DNA of 64,000 bases, taken from the NCBI GenBank assembly GCA_943787185.1, contig CALSLL010000002.1, positions 620,001-684,000 on the forward strand. Reading direction: 5' to 3'. The stretch is from UBA10349 sp003485905. GTDB taxonomy: Bacteria > Pseudomonadota > Gammaproteobacteria > Arenicellales > Arenicellaceae. The number at the start of each line of letters is the position of its first letter. The first letter of the stretch is position 1. Below are positions 55,186-63,750 of this stretch, piece after piece. The notes under the pieces were generated by a model. The model was not told the DNA's origin, searched no databases, and worked only from the letters and a program-made list of their open reading frames with translations. Position numbers and translations under genes: made by a program.

Positions 55186-55920
55186 TTGAATATTGATATT
55201 ATCTCTGTGCTTCCCGGTATGTTTACCGCGTTAACGGAACACGGTGTTGTTGGAAGGGCTTTATCCGCTGATAATTTATCAGAGGAGCCGAATAACAATA
55301 TTGATTTTCGGGTGTGGAACCCTCGAGACTATGCCGAGGATAAGCACAATTCGGTAGATGATCGTCCTTATGGTGGGGGTCCGGGAATGGTGATGATGGC
55401 CAAACCCTTGACGACAACCATTGCTGCGATTCGAGAGTTTCGTAGTGGACCTGATAACAATTGTTATCAGGCTAAAGTGGTTTACTTGAGCCCGCAGGGG
55501 CGAAAAGTTAATCAAAAACTGCTTGGTACGGCTGTATCTGAGAATATTATTCTCCTATGCGGTCGGTACGAAGGGGTGGATCAGCGTTTGTTGGATACCG
55601 AAGTGGATGAGGAGTGGTCGATAGGCGACTATATTTTATCTGGCGGTGAGATAGCAGCGATGGTGGTTGTAGATGCACTGGTTCGGTTAATGCCCGGAAG
55701 TTTGGGTAATAGCGAATCGGCAAATCAAGACTCGTTCTCTGAACAAATTTTTGGTTTGCTAGATTGCCCGCACTACACTCGGCCAGAAGAATATCGCGGT
55801 ATGGTTGTTCCAGAAGTATTACTGAGTGGCGACCATGCAGCAATTGAGCAGTGGCGGCGAGAGCAATCATTGATTGCGACTCGAATTAAGCGCCCTGACT
55901 TACTCAAGAAGAATGATTAA
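55186..55920 (+). CDS. trmD: tRNA (guanine-N1)-methyltransferase
   Basis: TrmD methylates G37 in tRNAs with S-adenosylmethionine and prevents frameshifting. The knotted SPOUT enzyme has 244 residues. The start is TTG 55186 (encoding NIDIISVLPGMF), since no ATG fits the conserved N-terminus. The DDRPYGGGPGMVMMAKPL segment near residue 51, LCGRYEGVDQRLLD near 113 and the SIGDYILSGGE SAM-binding knot near 137 are all present. A weak AAGG lies upstream. Confidence 0.97.
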   Translation: MNIDIISVLPGMFTALTEHGVVGRALSADNLSEEPNNNIDFRVWNPRDYAEDKHNSVDDRPYGGGPGMVMMAKPLTTTIAAIREFRSGPDNNCYQAKVVYLSPQGRKVNQKLLGTAVSENIILLCGRYEGVDQRLLDTEVDEEWSIGDYILSGGEIAAMVVVDALVRLMPGSLGNSESANQDSFSEQIFGLLDCPHYTRPEEYRGMVVPEVLLSGDHAAIEQWRREQSLIATRIKRPDLLKKND

Positions 55921-56019
55921 AATATATTAGAGCAACAAAATATAAAAGAACGACAAGACATAAAATTGAACACTACCTGAAACAGGGTATTTAAGCTCAT
56001 CGTCGGGAGGCGTAGGGCA

Positions 56020-56040
56020 AAGCTTTAAAAGCTTGGAGAA
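56020..56040 (+). promoter_or_regulatory. Palindrome joined to the rplS ribosome-binding site
   Basis: AAGCTTT-A-AAAGCTT (56020-56034) is a perfect inverted repeat that runs directly into the Shine-Dalgarno GGAGAA (56035-56040), six bases before ATG 56046. In RNA the arms could fold but the loop would be too tight, so a DNA site or a longer fold is also possible. Confidence 0.35.
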
Positions 56041-56045
56041 AAGCA

Positions 56046-56393
56046 ATGACGAATATTATTGATCAACTTGAACAAGAACAAATGAAAACCGATGTGCCAG
56101 ATTTTGGCCCAGGGGATACAGTTGTGGTGCAAGTTCGAGTAAGAGAAGGTACTCGCGAACGATTACAGGCTTTTGAAGGTGTTGTAATTGCTAAGCGGAA
56201 CCGTGGTTTGAATTCTGCGTTTACGGTGCGAAAGATTTCTTATGGGGAAGGGGTTGAACGTGTGTTTCAAACACATAGCCCACAAGTAACATCGATTGAG
56301 GTGAAGCGTCGCGGTGCCGTTCGACGTGCGAAATTATATTATTTGCGTGAACGTTCTGGACGTTCTGCTCGTATTAAAGAGAAGTTAAATTAA
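56046..56393 (+). CDS. rplS: Ribosomal protein L19
   Basis: L19 lies at the 30S-50S interface. The 115-residue protein has the conserved FGPGDTVVVQVRVREGTRER segment, FEGVVIAKRNRGLNSAFTVR and VKRRGAVRRAKLYYLRER. It ends the rpsP operon and is followed by a strong terminator 31 bases later. The 125-base gap after trmD is longer than the other gaps in the operon. Confidence 0.98.
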   Translation: MTNIIDQLEQEQMKTDVPDFGPGDTVVVQVRVREGTRERLQAFEGVVIAKRNRGLNSAFTVRKISYGEGVERVFQTHSPQVTSIEVKRRGAVRRAKLYYLRERSGRSARIKEKLN

Positions 56394-56423
56394 ATCAGAT
56401 TAAATTAATGCGTATTTTTTAGT

Positions 56424-56452
56424 AAAAAGCCCGGGCATTGCCCGGGCTTTTT
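56424..56452 (+). terminator. Rho-independent terminator of the rpsP operon
   Basis: AAAAAGCCCGGGC, loop ATT, GCCCGGGCTTTTT: 13 paired bases with a T tail. It could work in both directions. Confidence 0.93.
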
Positions 56453-56682
56453 ACTTTTGTATTTTAGATTCATAAACAAAAGCTTCACGTATTGAAGTCC
56501 ATAGGGCTCAATCTACCCCTTAAAGATTTATCGATTTGGATAGTTTTAAAAAAGCTAAGCTTCTAAATGTAAAGGCTGTTGAGCTGCCCCTTAACTGCTA
56601 AAACACTGTTACTATATTTATATGTGCATCTGGCGAACACGGTGATTAATCTTTGCGTAAAGCCCCATTCGATAGTGGTTCG

Positions 56683-57603
56683 ATGACTATTGGTAACGAT
56701 AATTCTGAAATTATTGATCGTTTCATTGATTCAATGTGGTTGGAGTATGGCCTATCGAAGAACACGTTGAGTGCTTATCGTTCAGATTTAAAACAATTTT
56801 CCGAGTTTATTTCTGAGCCTCAGAAAGACGTTAGTGAGGCAGCGACGCTAGTTCAAGCTCAAGATATCGAAATACAAAGGTTTCTTGCGAATTGTTACGC
56901 CAGAGGAGTAAAAAGCTCTTCGACCGCACGAGTACTGTCTACCTTACGTCGTTTTTATCGTTATATGGTGCGCGAGGGAGTTTGTAGCCAAGACCCAACG
57001 GTTAATCTGTCATCACCTAAGCTCGGTAGGTCGTTGCCCAAATCCCTGTCCGAGAACGATGTCGAAGCTTTGCTCGCGAGTCCGGATGAAACGACCGCAA
57101 TGGGGAAACGTGATCGCGCAATGATGGAGTTATTATATGCAACCGGGCTACGGGTATCTGAATTAGTGAATATTGAATTGAACCAGATGAATCTACAGGT
57201 CGGATTGGTTCGCGTTATTGGGAAAGGGAATAAGGAACGGCTCGTGCCACTAGGAGAAATGGCGCTTGATAAATTGGCAAGCTATTTGGAACAGGCAAGA
57301 AGTGATATTCTCGGGCAACGTTCTAGTTCTGCGGTGTTTGTTAGTAACCGGGGGACTGCTATGACACGTCAAACCTTTTGGTATGCAATAAAACGATACT
57401 CCAAGGCCGCCGGGTTAAACGTAAGTTTATCGCCGCATACGCTACGACACGCGTTTGCTACACATTTACTTAATCATGGCGCGGATTTGCGTTCAGTTCA
57501 ATTGCTGCTCGGTCACTCAGATTTGTCTACAACGCAAATCTATACCCATGTGGCGCGCGAGCGATTGCAAAGCATGCATGCAAAACATCATCCGCGAGGT
57601 TGA
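56683..57603 (+). CDS. xerD: Tyrosine recombinase XerD
   Basis: XerD with XerC resolves chromosome dimers at dif under FtsK control. I choose ATG 56683 (MTIGNDNSEIIDRFIDSMW), giving 306 residues; an in-frame TTG at 56653 would add ten. The SAM-like N-terminal domain has LSKNTLSAYRSDLKQF, and the catalytic residues are Arg in ATGLRVSELV, Lys in VIGKGNKERLVPL, HxxR in SPHTLRHAFATHLL, His in LLGHSDLSTTQIYTHV and the Tyr in the same segment. XerC would read similarly, but the match to XerD is better in the N-terminal part. No dif site was recognised nearby. Confidence 0.93.
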   Translation: MTIGNDNSEIIDRFIDSMWLEYGLSKNTLSAYRSDLKQFSEFISEPQKDVSEAATLVQAQDIEIQRFLANCYARGVKSSSTARVLSTLRRFYRYMVREGVCSQDPTVNLSSPKLGRSLPKSLSENDVEALLASPDETTAMGKRDRAMMELLYATGLRVSELVNIELNQMNLQVGLVRVIGKGNKERLVPLGEMALDKLASYLEQARSDILGQRSSSAVFVSNRGTAMTRQTFWYAIKRYSKAAGLNVSLSPHTLRHAFATHLLNHGADLRSVQLLLGHSDLSTTQIYTHVARERLQSMHAKHHPRG

Positions 57604-57653
57604 AATAGATCGTTAAACCAAATACCTACGAACACGTGGTGTAGCGAGCCAGA

Positions 57654-59717
57654 TTAAAGATGTTTAAGTGCGATTTTCATTCCTGCGACTGAGTTCTCTT
57701 GGTCGGCGTATTTGGCCTGAATATAATTTTGGATAAGAAATTCAATTACGCTGCTCCTTTCTGGCAGCGCTGCGGTAGCTCTCAGACCAAACTCTTGTGG
57801 GCCCTCGTGTGGTGCGCGGATTACACCCTTGCGAGCGAGATTCGTGCAGAATTGTAGATACAAGCGATCAACTTTGCTTAAGCTGCGCCTCTTTGGTAGT
57901 AAAAGCAGAAGATAAAGGCCTAAGCAGAAGCACGCGCCAATCGTCATAATGAGTAGAAGCGTGGTGTAAATACGGTCGCCATCAAAGCCAAGTTTACGGA
58001 TTAATTCCCGCTGTGCTTCGGCGTCAAATTCTACAACCCAACGGCTCCAGCGATACTCAGCCATATCCCAAAAGTCTGACAAATTACTCAAAGTTCGACC
58101 GAATTGCCCCGGATACAATACGTCTGCTAGACCACTTGCCGAGAAGTGGCTGTCCCAGAGCCCCGAATCCCACAATTGCCTTAAAGCATCTATTCCAAAC
58201 TCTATGCGCTCAGGCGCAATAGCTCCGGTTGGGTCCACTCTGACCCACCCGCTACCGTCTATCCAAACTTCGCTCCAAGCGTGTGCATCGGAGTAGCGCA
58301 CCTGGAGAAATTGTCCACCTGGATTCCATTTGCCGCCAAGATAACCCGTCACAATCCGGGCAGGAATTCCGAGCCATCGTGCAATAGTTGTAAAGGCCGA
58401 AGCATAATGTTCACAGTATCCGGTTCTTGTATCGAACATGAACTCGTTAAACGGGTCAATTTCAAGGACCGGTGGTATCAAGTTATAGGCAAAAGGCTGA
58501 GTTCGAAAGTGCATGAGTACTTTTTGAATCAGCTCGATTGGTGAATTAGTAGTGGCGCGCCAATCGTCTAACAATCTTTGCATCTCAGCATTGGGTGTAT
58601 GGCTAACGGCTAAAAACAGCGCACTATTGTTACCTTCTGACTGCAGACTGCTAGACTCCCCAGGTCTGGCGGTTGCGTGATAGCTAAATCTAGTTTTTGG
58701 AGTGTTGAAGAGTCGTAAGGTGTTGTCATTAAAGGCTAATCCCAGATCACTTTCGACGAGGTATTCAAGTGCTGGCAGGTGTGTATCGCTTGTGTTTTGA
58801 TGCAGTACCCGGTAGCTCACGAGTTGTGATTGACTTGATATTTTCGCTTGTTCTTCTTTATCTATGTCTGACGTCGGTCGAGATAGAAAACGCTGCATAT
58901 ACCATACAAAATTCTCTTCTCGGGTCATTACTTTTGCTCGCCAATAAAGTTGTTCAGGGTTGGCAGGTACTTCGTCAAACTCCACTCGAAAGGCTAATTC
59001 GTCGCTAAAGGCATTGGCGGATATCTCACCGGGGGAGAGCACTTCCGATAAAGCACTAGGCAGTTCATCTTGACTTGGTAAAAAACCGAAATTCGCTTCA
59101 ATACGTGGGAAAAAGAAGAACAAAATCAATGCTAACGGAAAAGCTTTTATTAACGTTATCAGTGAAAGTTTTGCATTAAACCCTGTGTTGACGAGTGAGC
59201 TTTGGCCCAAATTGGCGAGCGCGGTAGTGATCGCGATGGCGTATGCCAGAGTTAGTAAAACTGATGGGATCGAGGACTCGTATAGAAAGTTGCCTGCGGC
59301 AATAAAATATATTAACAAAACAGAGAACTGATAATCCCGGTGGTCCTTGGATTCGAGAATTTTGAGTGCCAGTAAAATAATAAGTAAACCGAACGCAGAA
59401 TAACGGCCTACGATGCCGCCGAAATTGACAATGGTTAAGATAACACCAATTGCTAAAGCAGGCAGTAACCACCAGATTTTTAATGGCGGTCGCTTGTATC
59501 GAATCAATGCTGATTTGACAGCTAAAATCGCTATTGCGTACAGCGAACTTGGACTACCAGAGAGGATTATGTGCACTGTAGCGGCTATAGCCGCGAGTAC
59601 AATTATTTGTTGAACGGCATTCGGATTGGCAAGTGGGGTAGGAGGCCGAGCTATTCCCGGAAGTTTGGGCCACATTGCGCTAAGCCAGTCCGGTTTCCTA
59701 AGTGTCGGAATGTGCAT
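57654..59717 (-). CDS. TgpA-like membrane transglutaminase (DUF3488)
   Basis: The 687-residue protein has about six N-terminal membrane segments (DUF3488, roughly 30-200), a periplasmic transglutaminase core and a final membrane segment near 575-595 with a cytoplasmic tail. The catalytic triad is visible: Cys in RTGYCEHYASAF, His in YSDAHAWSEVWID and Asp in WVRVDPTGAI. Pseudomonas TgpA is essential there and thought to act on the cell envelope; the substrate is unknown. The start ATG 59717 overlaps the DUF58 stop by one base (TAATG), so translation is coupled. It is the last gene of the moxR-DUF58-tgpA set. Confidence 0.93.
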   Translation of the reverse strand: MHIPTLRKPDWLSAMWPKLPGIARPPTPLANPNAVQQIIVLAAIAATVHIILSGSPSSLYAIAILAVKSALIRYKRPPLKIWWLLPALAIGVILTIVNFGGIVGRYSAFGLLIILLALKILESKDHRDYQFSVLLIYFIAAGNFLYESSIPSVLLTLAYAIAITTALANLGQSSLVNTGFNAKLSLITLIKAFPLALILFFFFPRIEANFGFLPSQDELPSALSEVLSPGEISANAFSDELAFRVEFDEVPANPEQLYWRAKVMTREENFVWYMQRFLSRPTSDIDKEEQAKISSQSQLVSYRVLHQNTSDTHLPALEYLVESDLGLAFNDNTLRLFNTPKTRFSYHATARPGESSSLQSEGNNSALFLAVSHTPNAEMQRLLDDWRATTNSPIELIQKVLMHFRTQPFAYNLIPPVLEIDPFNEFMFDTRTGYCEHYASAFTTIARWLGIPARIVTGYLGGKWNPGGQFLQVRYSDAHAWSEVWIDGSGWVRVDPTGAIAPERIEFGIDALRQLWDSGLWDSHFSASGLADVLYPGQFGRTLSNLSDFWDMAEYRWSRWVVEFDAEAQRELIRKLGFDGDRIYTTLLLIMTIGACFCLGLYLLLLLPKRRSLSKVDRLYLQFCTNLARKGVIRAPHEGPQEFGLRATAALPERSSVIEFLIQNYIQAKYADQENSVAGMKIALKHL

Positions 59718-60625
59718 TAATAAAGTGCCAGTGCCTTTAGACAGTTGCGCATATGGTGTTCGCCGGAATCTGGTTCAATCTGCTTATCCGGCAATAATAG
59801 CCCGAATTCCAGTCTCTGTTCTGTGGCATCAATGACCCAGCGAGCCAATTGGGATAATCGTGCTTCAGTTTCTAATAGTCCTAGCGCATCCCAAGCTAAC
59901 CAAAGTGTATTTGAAACGGCCCGCTCGTATTGTTTAGTCATTGGTTTCTGTAGCTTGGCTGTTGCACGCCAGTGTATGTGTTGCATGCTATCTCCCGATT
60001 GGAAAGGCCGTACTGAGTGAAAGTGTTCACCTTGGGCTCCTGAAACAGATGACCCCCCATCGCCATTTATACCTAAATGTGTCGGTATTGGCTGATCCCC
60101 AATTGGTTTTGGGTATACCAGGCACCGTCTACTCGGTTTTATTTTTCTTGACCATGAATAAAGTAGGGTCATTGGAAAGTCACTGGTTACACTAAATGGA
60201 GGGCAGTTCAACCAACCTCGGTTTTTACTTTCGACGGTTATGACCGTCTCTGCATCGCTATGAGCATCAATTTGTATAGGTTGTGGGTTTATATTTGGGA
60301 TTAACCAAAGATCATGCCGAGCTTGATTTGTGGGGTTTTCGATGAAAACCCTAAAATTTGCCTTTTGACCTGCGCTAATCGGCTCTGGGTCAAATATTGA
60401 CAGCTTTAGGCCTAATACGTTTCTATGTGTATACAGAGCGGAAACCTGCCCTAAAGCAGCCAATAGGAATGTCATTAAGAATGCGGGCTGACTTTGAAAA
60501 CGAATGGCTAGTCCAAACATGGCCAATAACATTAGCCCAGACATTATTCCGCCGCGCGTCGGCAATATATAGAGCTGTCGACGATTTGTTAGGTATAGGT
60601 TGGGGTTGGCAGTTGCTGTGTTCAT
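59717..60625 (-). CDS. DUF58 domain protein
   Basis: This 302-residue protein has two N-terminal membrane segments (about 25-65) and a DUF58 region with the pattern GEHFHSVRPFQSGDSMQHIHW, typical of the family, which resembles a von Willebrand A-like fold. Such proteins are always found with a MoxR ATPase, which is thought to act as its chaperone. The gene lies 75 bases after moxR and overlaps tgpA by one base. The function is not established. Confidence 0.92.
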   Translation of the reverse strand: MNTATANPNLYLTNRRQLYILPTRGGIMSGLMLLAMFGLAIRFQSQPAFLMTFLLAALGQVSALYTHRNVLGLKLSIFDPEPISAGQKANFRVFIENPTNQARHDLWLIPNINPQPIQIDAHSDAETVITVESKNRGWLNCPPFSVTSDFPMTLLYSWSRKIKPSRRCLVYPKPIGDQPIPTHLGINGDGGSSVSGAQGEHFHSVRPFQSGDSMQHIHWRATAKLQKPMTKQYERAVSNTLWLAWDALGLLETEARLSQLARWVIDATEQRLEFGLLLPDKQIEPDSGEHHMRNCLKALALY

Positions 60626-60700
60626 CAGCCCTTTAGAATCGAGGGTAGTTACTACTTTTGATGGTGGCTTAAACTTAAAATCATTTCATTGGTACAGAGT

Positions 60701-61667
60701 TTACGTCACTTCAACAGTTTCAATAATACGACTGACGGCCTCTGCTGCAATGGCGCCATCTCGCATTTTGAGGCGGTGAGCAATTACTGCTTGGGCCAAC
60801 CATTGAATATCTTCGGGAAGTGTCATTTTGCGACCCGCCATATAGGCTGCCGCTCTTGCAGCCGCGAGCCACTGTAGACCTGCTCGAGGTGACAGACCAT
60901 TGATGATTGCTGGGTCCTTCCCTAGTCGCTTTGAGTAAGCGTTGCATATAGTCGATAAGTGAAGCGCTGCAATGTACTTCAGCTGCACTGCCAATCATCG
61001 AAGATAAGGTTTCTGGAGTACAAACGGCGCCAATATCTTGAGCCACTTTTCTGCGGTCTCCGGCTGTGAGTAAATCACGCTCTAAACTCGCAGACGGATA
61101 GCCCAAACTAACTCGCAACAGAAATCGATCTAATTGCGATTCAGGGAGTGGGAATATGCCACTTTGTTCGGTTGGGTTCTGCGTGGCGAGCAGGTAAAAG
61201 GGTTGCGGCAGTAGCATTGTCTTTCCGTCGGCAGAAACAGAATTTTCTTCCATTGCTTCAAGTAACGCACTTTGCGCCCTAGGGTTCGCCCGGTTGATTT
61301 CATCTGCAAGCAGCACAGACGTGAATACTGGCCCGGCAATAAATTCAAATTTTTTGGTATCAGGGTTGTATATCGATATCCCTGTAATATCGGTCGGAAG
61401 TAAATCAGAGGTAAACTGTATTCTTTGAAAGTCTAACCCGAGCAGAATAGCTAAAGAGTTTGCTAGCGTTGTCTTACCCACGCCAGGTACATCTTCTATT
61501 AAAATATGCCCGCCGGCCAGAATAGCGCAGACACAGAGCTTTAATGTGTCGGTTTCGCAGTAGACGGTGCGAGTAAGGTGTTCGAGTAAGGACTTAATTG
61601 CTTTTGGTTGTTCCGTTGTTTCGGACTTCTTTAATAAAACCATTGGTTCGCTGCCTAGGTTAATCAC
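60701..61667 (-). CDS. MoxR-family AAA+ ATPase, one frameshift
   Basis: MoxR ATPases are chaperone-like AAA+ proteins that work with DUF58/VWA proteins. Walker A is in EDVPGVGKTTLANSLA near residue 58, Walker B in VLLADEINRANPRAQSALLEAM near 118 (shown in part here as LLADEINRA), sensor 1 in LLATQNPTEQSG, and the arginine finger region in LPESQLDRFLLRV. After YMQRLLKATRE the frame breaks near 60925: one extra G in the run after CTAGGGAAG. The other frame continues with DPAIINGLSPRAGLQWLAAA to a stop at 60701. Corrected length is about 321 residues, normal. I infer a sequence error. GTG 61667 has a GAGG six bases upstream; ATG 61643 is an alternative start. Confidence 0.9.
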
Positions 61668-61802
61668 TTGTACCTCGTAAGCATGCCTTGCATGGCCATT
61701 AGGCTCAAATATTATTTACTAATAGTCATAATTGACAAGGTGACAATACTTTTGCTTACAAACAAGGGCGATAACAGGATTTACTCGACGCTACTACTGA
61801 GT

Positions 61803-62687
61803 TTAAGGTTCAACCGTTGTCTCGTTGGCGGGGCTATCTGGATCGGTTTCCGGGTGAACCGCAGCGCCGCCATTTGCATTGCTAGCTTCATTTTCTTCTA
61901 GACTTCCGTTTAGTCCTTGTAGCAGGGCAAGCAAAATATTTATTCCCGCTGTTTCACTGTCTGAATTAACTTCGCTTTGCTCGGTTAATTTGTTGATTAA
62001 TTTTTCGAACTCCTGAAATATTTCTTCGCCAGATTTTTCCAATTCTTTGGCAGTGGTTCCTAGCTCAGCGCCGATTTGTTCACTAGCTATTACCAGATCA
62101 TCCTCCATTTCCTGTAGCTGTTGGACGCCCTTATCAACCTCATTACCCAGTTGAGTGACCGTTTGTTTGGCTAGCTCGGTGCTTTGCTGGATGGCTTCAT
62201 TAATATTCCTTTGTTGCTCGTTGAACTCCTCACCATTAACATACTCTGTGAATTGCTTGACGTATTTGTTTAGTGAAAACCCATTTACTCCTACGGCATT
62301 GCCCAAGCCCCATGCCCCAAATTGCACCATATTAGGTATACCTTGGATGTCACTTCCTACCTCGAGGGAGCCAGGGTTAGTTATGCCATTATGAATTTCT
62401 ATTGGAGTGTTTGCCTTAAACGAATTTTCGACCGCCACAGCGTCGCTACTTAGTAACAACAAAGCATCGTCATTCACGGCGATTTCCAGTTGAGTTCCAA
62501 GATCACTGCGAGTGATACTTGTGATTTTTCCGATGCTGCTATTTTGAAAGTAAATTGAATCATCTAGAGTAACTGTTACATCTGGCGCAAGTGTTGTAGT
62601 AATAATATTTTCATTACTACAAGCCGAGAGCATCAGGGTAATGACTACTAGAATTGAATATTCAGAATATGTTTTAAATGTTCGCAT
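61803..62687 (-). CDS. Lipoprotein with MCE/MlaD-like domain and coiled coil
   Basis: A 294-residue lipoprotein with lipobox LMLSAC and the lipidated Cys at residue 23. Residues about 36-105 look like a short, degenerate MCE (MlaD-type) domain: VTVTLDDSIYFQNSSIGKIT is similar to the GxxVxYxGVxVGxV pattern, with AVENSFKANTPIEIHNG after it. Residues about 150-235 are a helical coiled coil (QQRNINEAIQQSTELAKQTV), then an acidic, low-complexity tail. MCE proteins move lipids across the envelope, usually in operons with an ABC permease and ATPase, which are absent here. A role in lipid binding is an inference. The gene is preceded by a palindrome (62773-62800). Confidence 0.7.
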   Translation of the reverse strand: MRTFKTYSEYSILVVITLMLSACSNENIITTTLAPDVTVTLDDSIYFQNSSIGKITSITRSDLGTQLEIAVNDDALLLLSSDAVAVENSFKANTPIEIHNGITNPGSLEVGSDIQGIPNMVQFGAWGLGNAVGVNGFSLNKYVKQFTEYVNGEEFNEQQRNINEAIQQSTELAKQTVTQLGNEVDKGVQQLQEMEDDLVIASEQIGAELGTTAKELEKSGEEIFQEFEKLINKLTEQSEVNSDSETAGINILLALLQGLNGSLEENEASNANGGAAVHPETDPDSPANETTVEP

Positions 62688-62772
62688 GAGGTTATCTCAT
62701 TATAAATTATCTACTTTCCAGCTTAATTCATACATGGTGTGAGTTGCGCAGGGTTTTCCAATCGTTAACATT

Positions 62773-62807
62773 TATAGTTGAACTATATAGTTCAACTATA
62801 GTTCAAC
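62773..62807. repeat. 28-bp perfect palindrome with a third half-site
   Basis: Arms TATAGTTGAACTAT (62773-62786) and ATAGTTCAACTATA (62787-62800) are exact reverse complements, and a further GTTCAAC follows at 62801-62807. The core word GTTGAAC/GTTCAAC therefore occurs three times. It lies about 90-120 bases upstream of the lipoprotein start and 24 bases beyond the ROK kinase stop, so it looks like an operator; a hairpin without a T tail is the alternative. Confidence 0.7.
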
Positions 62808-62830
62808 CAACGTTTTACTATATGTGGCGA

Positions 62831-63721
62831 TTATTCGTTTAAGCCCCACAGCCAAGCGGCGCCACGAACACCTGAGCTATCACCATGTAGGTTCTGTAAG
62901 ATGGGTGTCCTAAAGTGCGTTGAGAATACTCGTTGAGAAATTAAGCCTGGGACTATCTCGTAGATTGAAAGAATATTAGATAGTCCTCCGCCAATTACAA
63001 TCACATCAGGGTCGAGAATGTTGATTACATTGGCCAATGCGATGGCCAGATTGTTAAGAAAGGTATCGATAATTTGGGTGGCTTGACTGTTGCCAAGGAT
63101 TGCCAAGTTGTATAGTCCCAGTGCACCTTCGGGTGGAGAACCCCCTTGCCATTGAGAAATGAGTGCCGGGCCAGAAATAAAGGTTTCTACGCAGCCGAAA
63201 TTACCGCACCAGCATTGGGGGCCGTCTTGACGCAGGATGTTGTGCCCCCATTCCCCGCCAATGCGATGGTGTCCTTTGTGCAAGCTACTATTGAAAACCA
63301 ACCCGCCGCCAATACCGGTGCCTAAAATAACCCCGAAAACAGTTTTATAGCCAGCTGCTGCACCATCAACTGATTCTGAAAGGGTAAAACAGTTAGCGTC
63401 GTTCTCAATTCTAATCTCCTGTTTCAGTAATCGGCTAATGTCCGTTGCGAAAGGTCGACCGTTAAGGCAGGTACTATTAGAATTGTGTAGTAATCCGTCG
63501 AATCCAATTGATCCAGGCGTGCCAATGCCAATTGATGGTTGAGAGTCGGCTTTTTCGTGCATGGCATCTACTAACTGCACTATTGTATTTAGAATTCCCC
63601 GGTAGTCTCCCTGAGGGGTGGGTAATCTTTCGCGAGCAATTTCAGTGCCGTTTTTGTTGATTAATATAGCTTCAACTTTTGTGCCGCCAAGATCAATTCC
63701 GATGCGTGTGTTTGTTTTCAT
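62831..63721 (-). CDS. ROK family sugar kinase (fructokinase/N-acetylglucosamine kinase type)
   Basis: A 296-residue ROK kinase. The ATP-binding motif is GIDLGGTKVEAILI at the start, the catalytic Asp is in RIENDANCFTLSE near residue 106, and the sugar-binding GGEWGHNIL is near 155. The ROK zinc motif is in CWCGNFGCVETFISG with three cysteines. The arrangement resembles NagK and Mak of Escherichia; fructose, mannose or N-acetylglucosamine are candidate substrates, not distinguishable here. The gene is 30 bases after the Smr gene and could be in its transcript. It has no HTH, so it is an enzyme and not a ROK repressor. Confidence 0.9.
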   Translation of the reverse strand: MKTNTRIGIDLGGTKVEAILINKNGTEIARERLPTPQGDYRGILNTIVQLVDAMHEKADSQPSIGIGTPGSIGFDGLLHNSNSTCLNGRPFATDISRLLKQEIRIENDANCFTLSESVDGAAAGYKTVFGVILGTGIGGGLVFNSSLHKGHHRIGGEWGHNILRQDGPQCWCGNFGCVETFISGPALISQWQGGSPPEGALGLYNLAILGNSQATQIIDTFLNNLAIALANVINILDPDVIVIGGGLSNILSIYEIVPGLISQRVFSTHFRTPILQNLHGDSSGVRGAAWLWGLNE

Positions 63722-63750
63722 CCCGTTAGGGTCAGGCGGTAAGTTCGTTG

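Noticed and set aside
62831..63721. ROK-type transcription repressor
   Set aside because: There is no N-terminal HTH; the protein starts directly with the ATP-binding motif, so it is a kinase.
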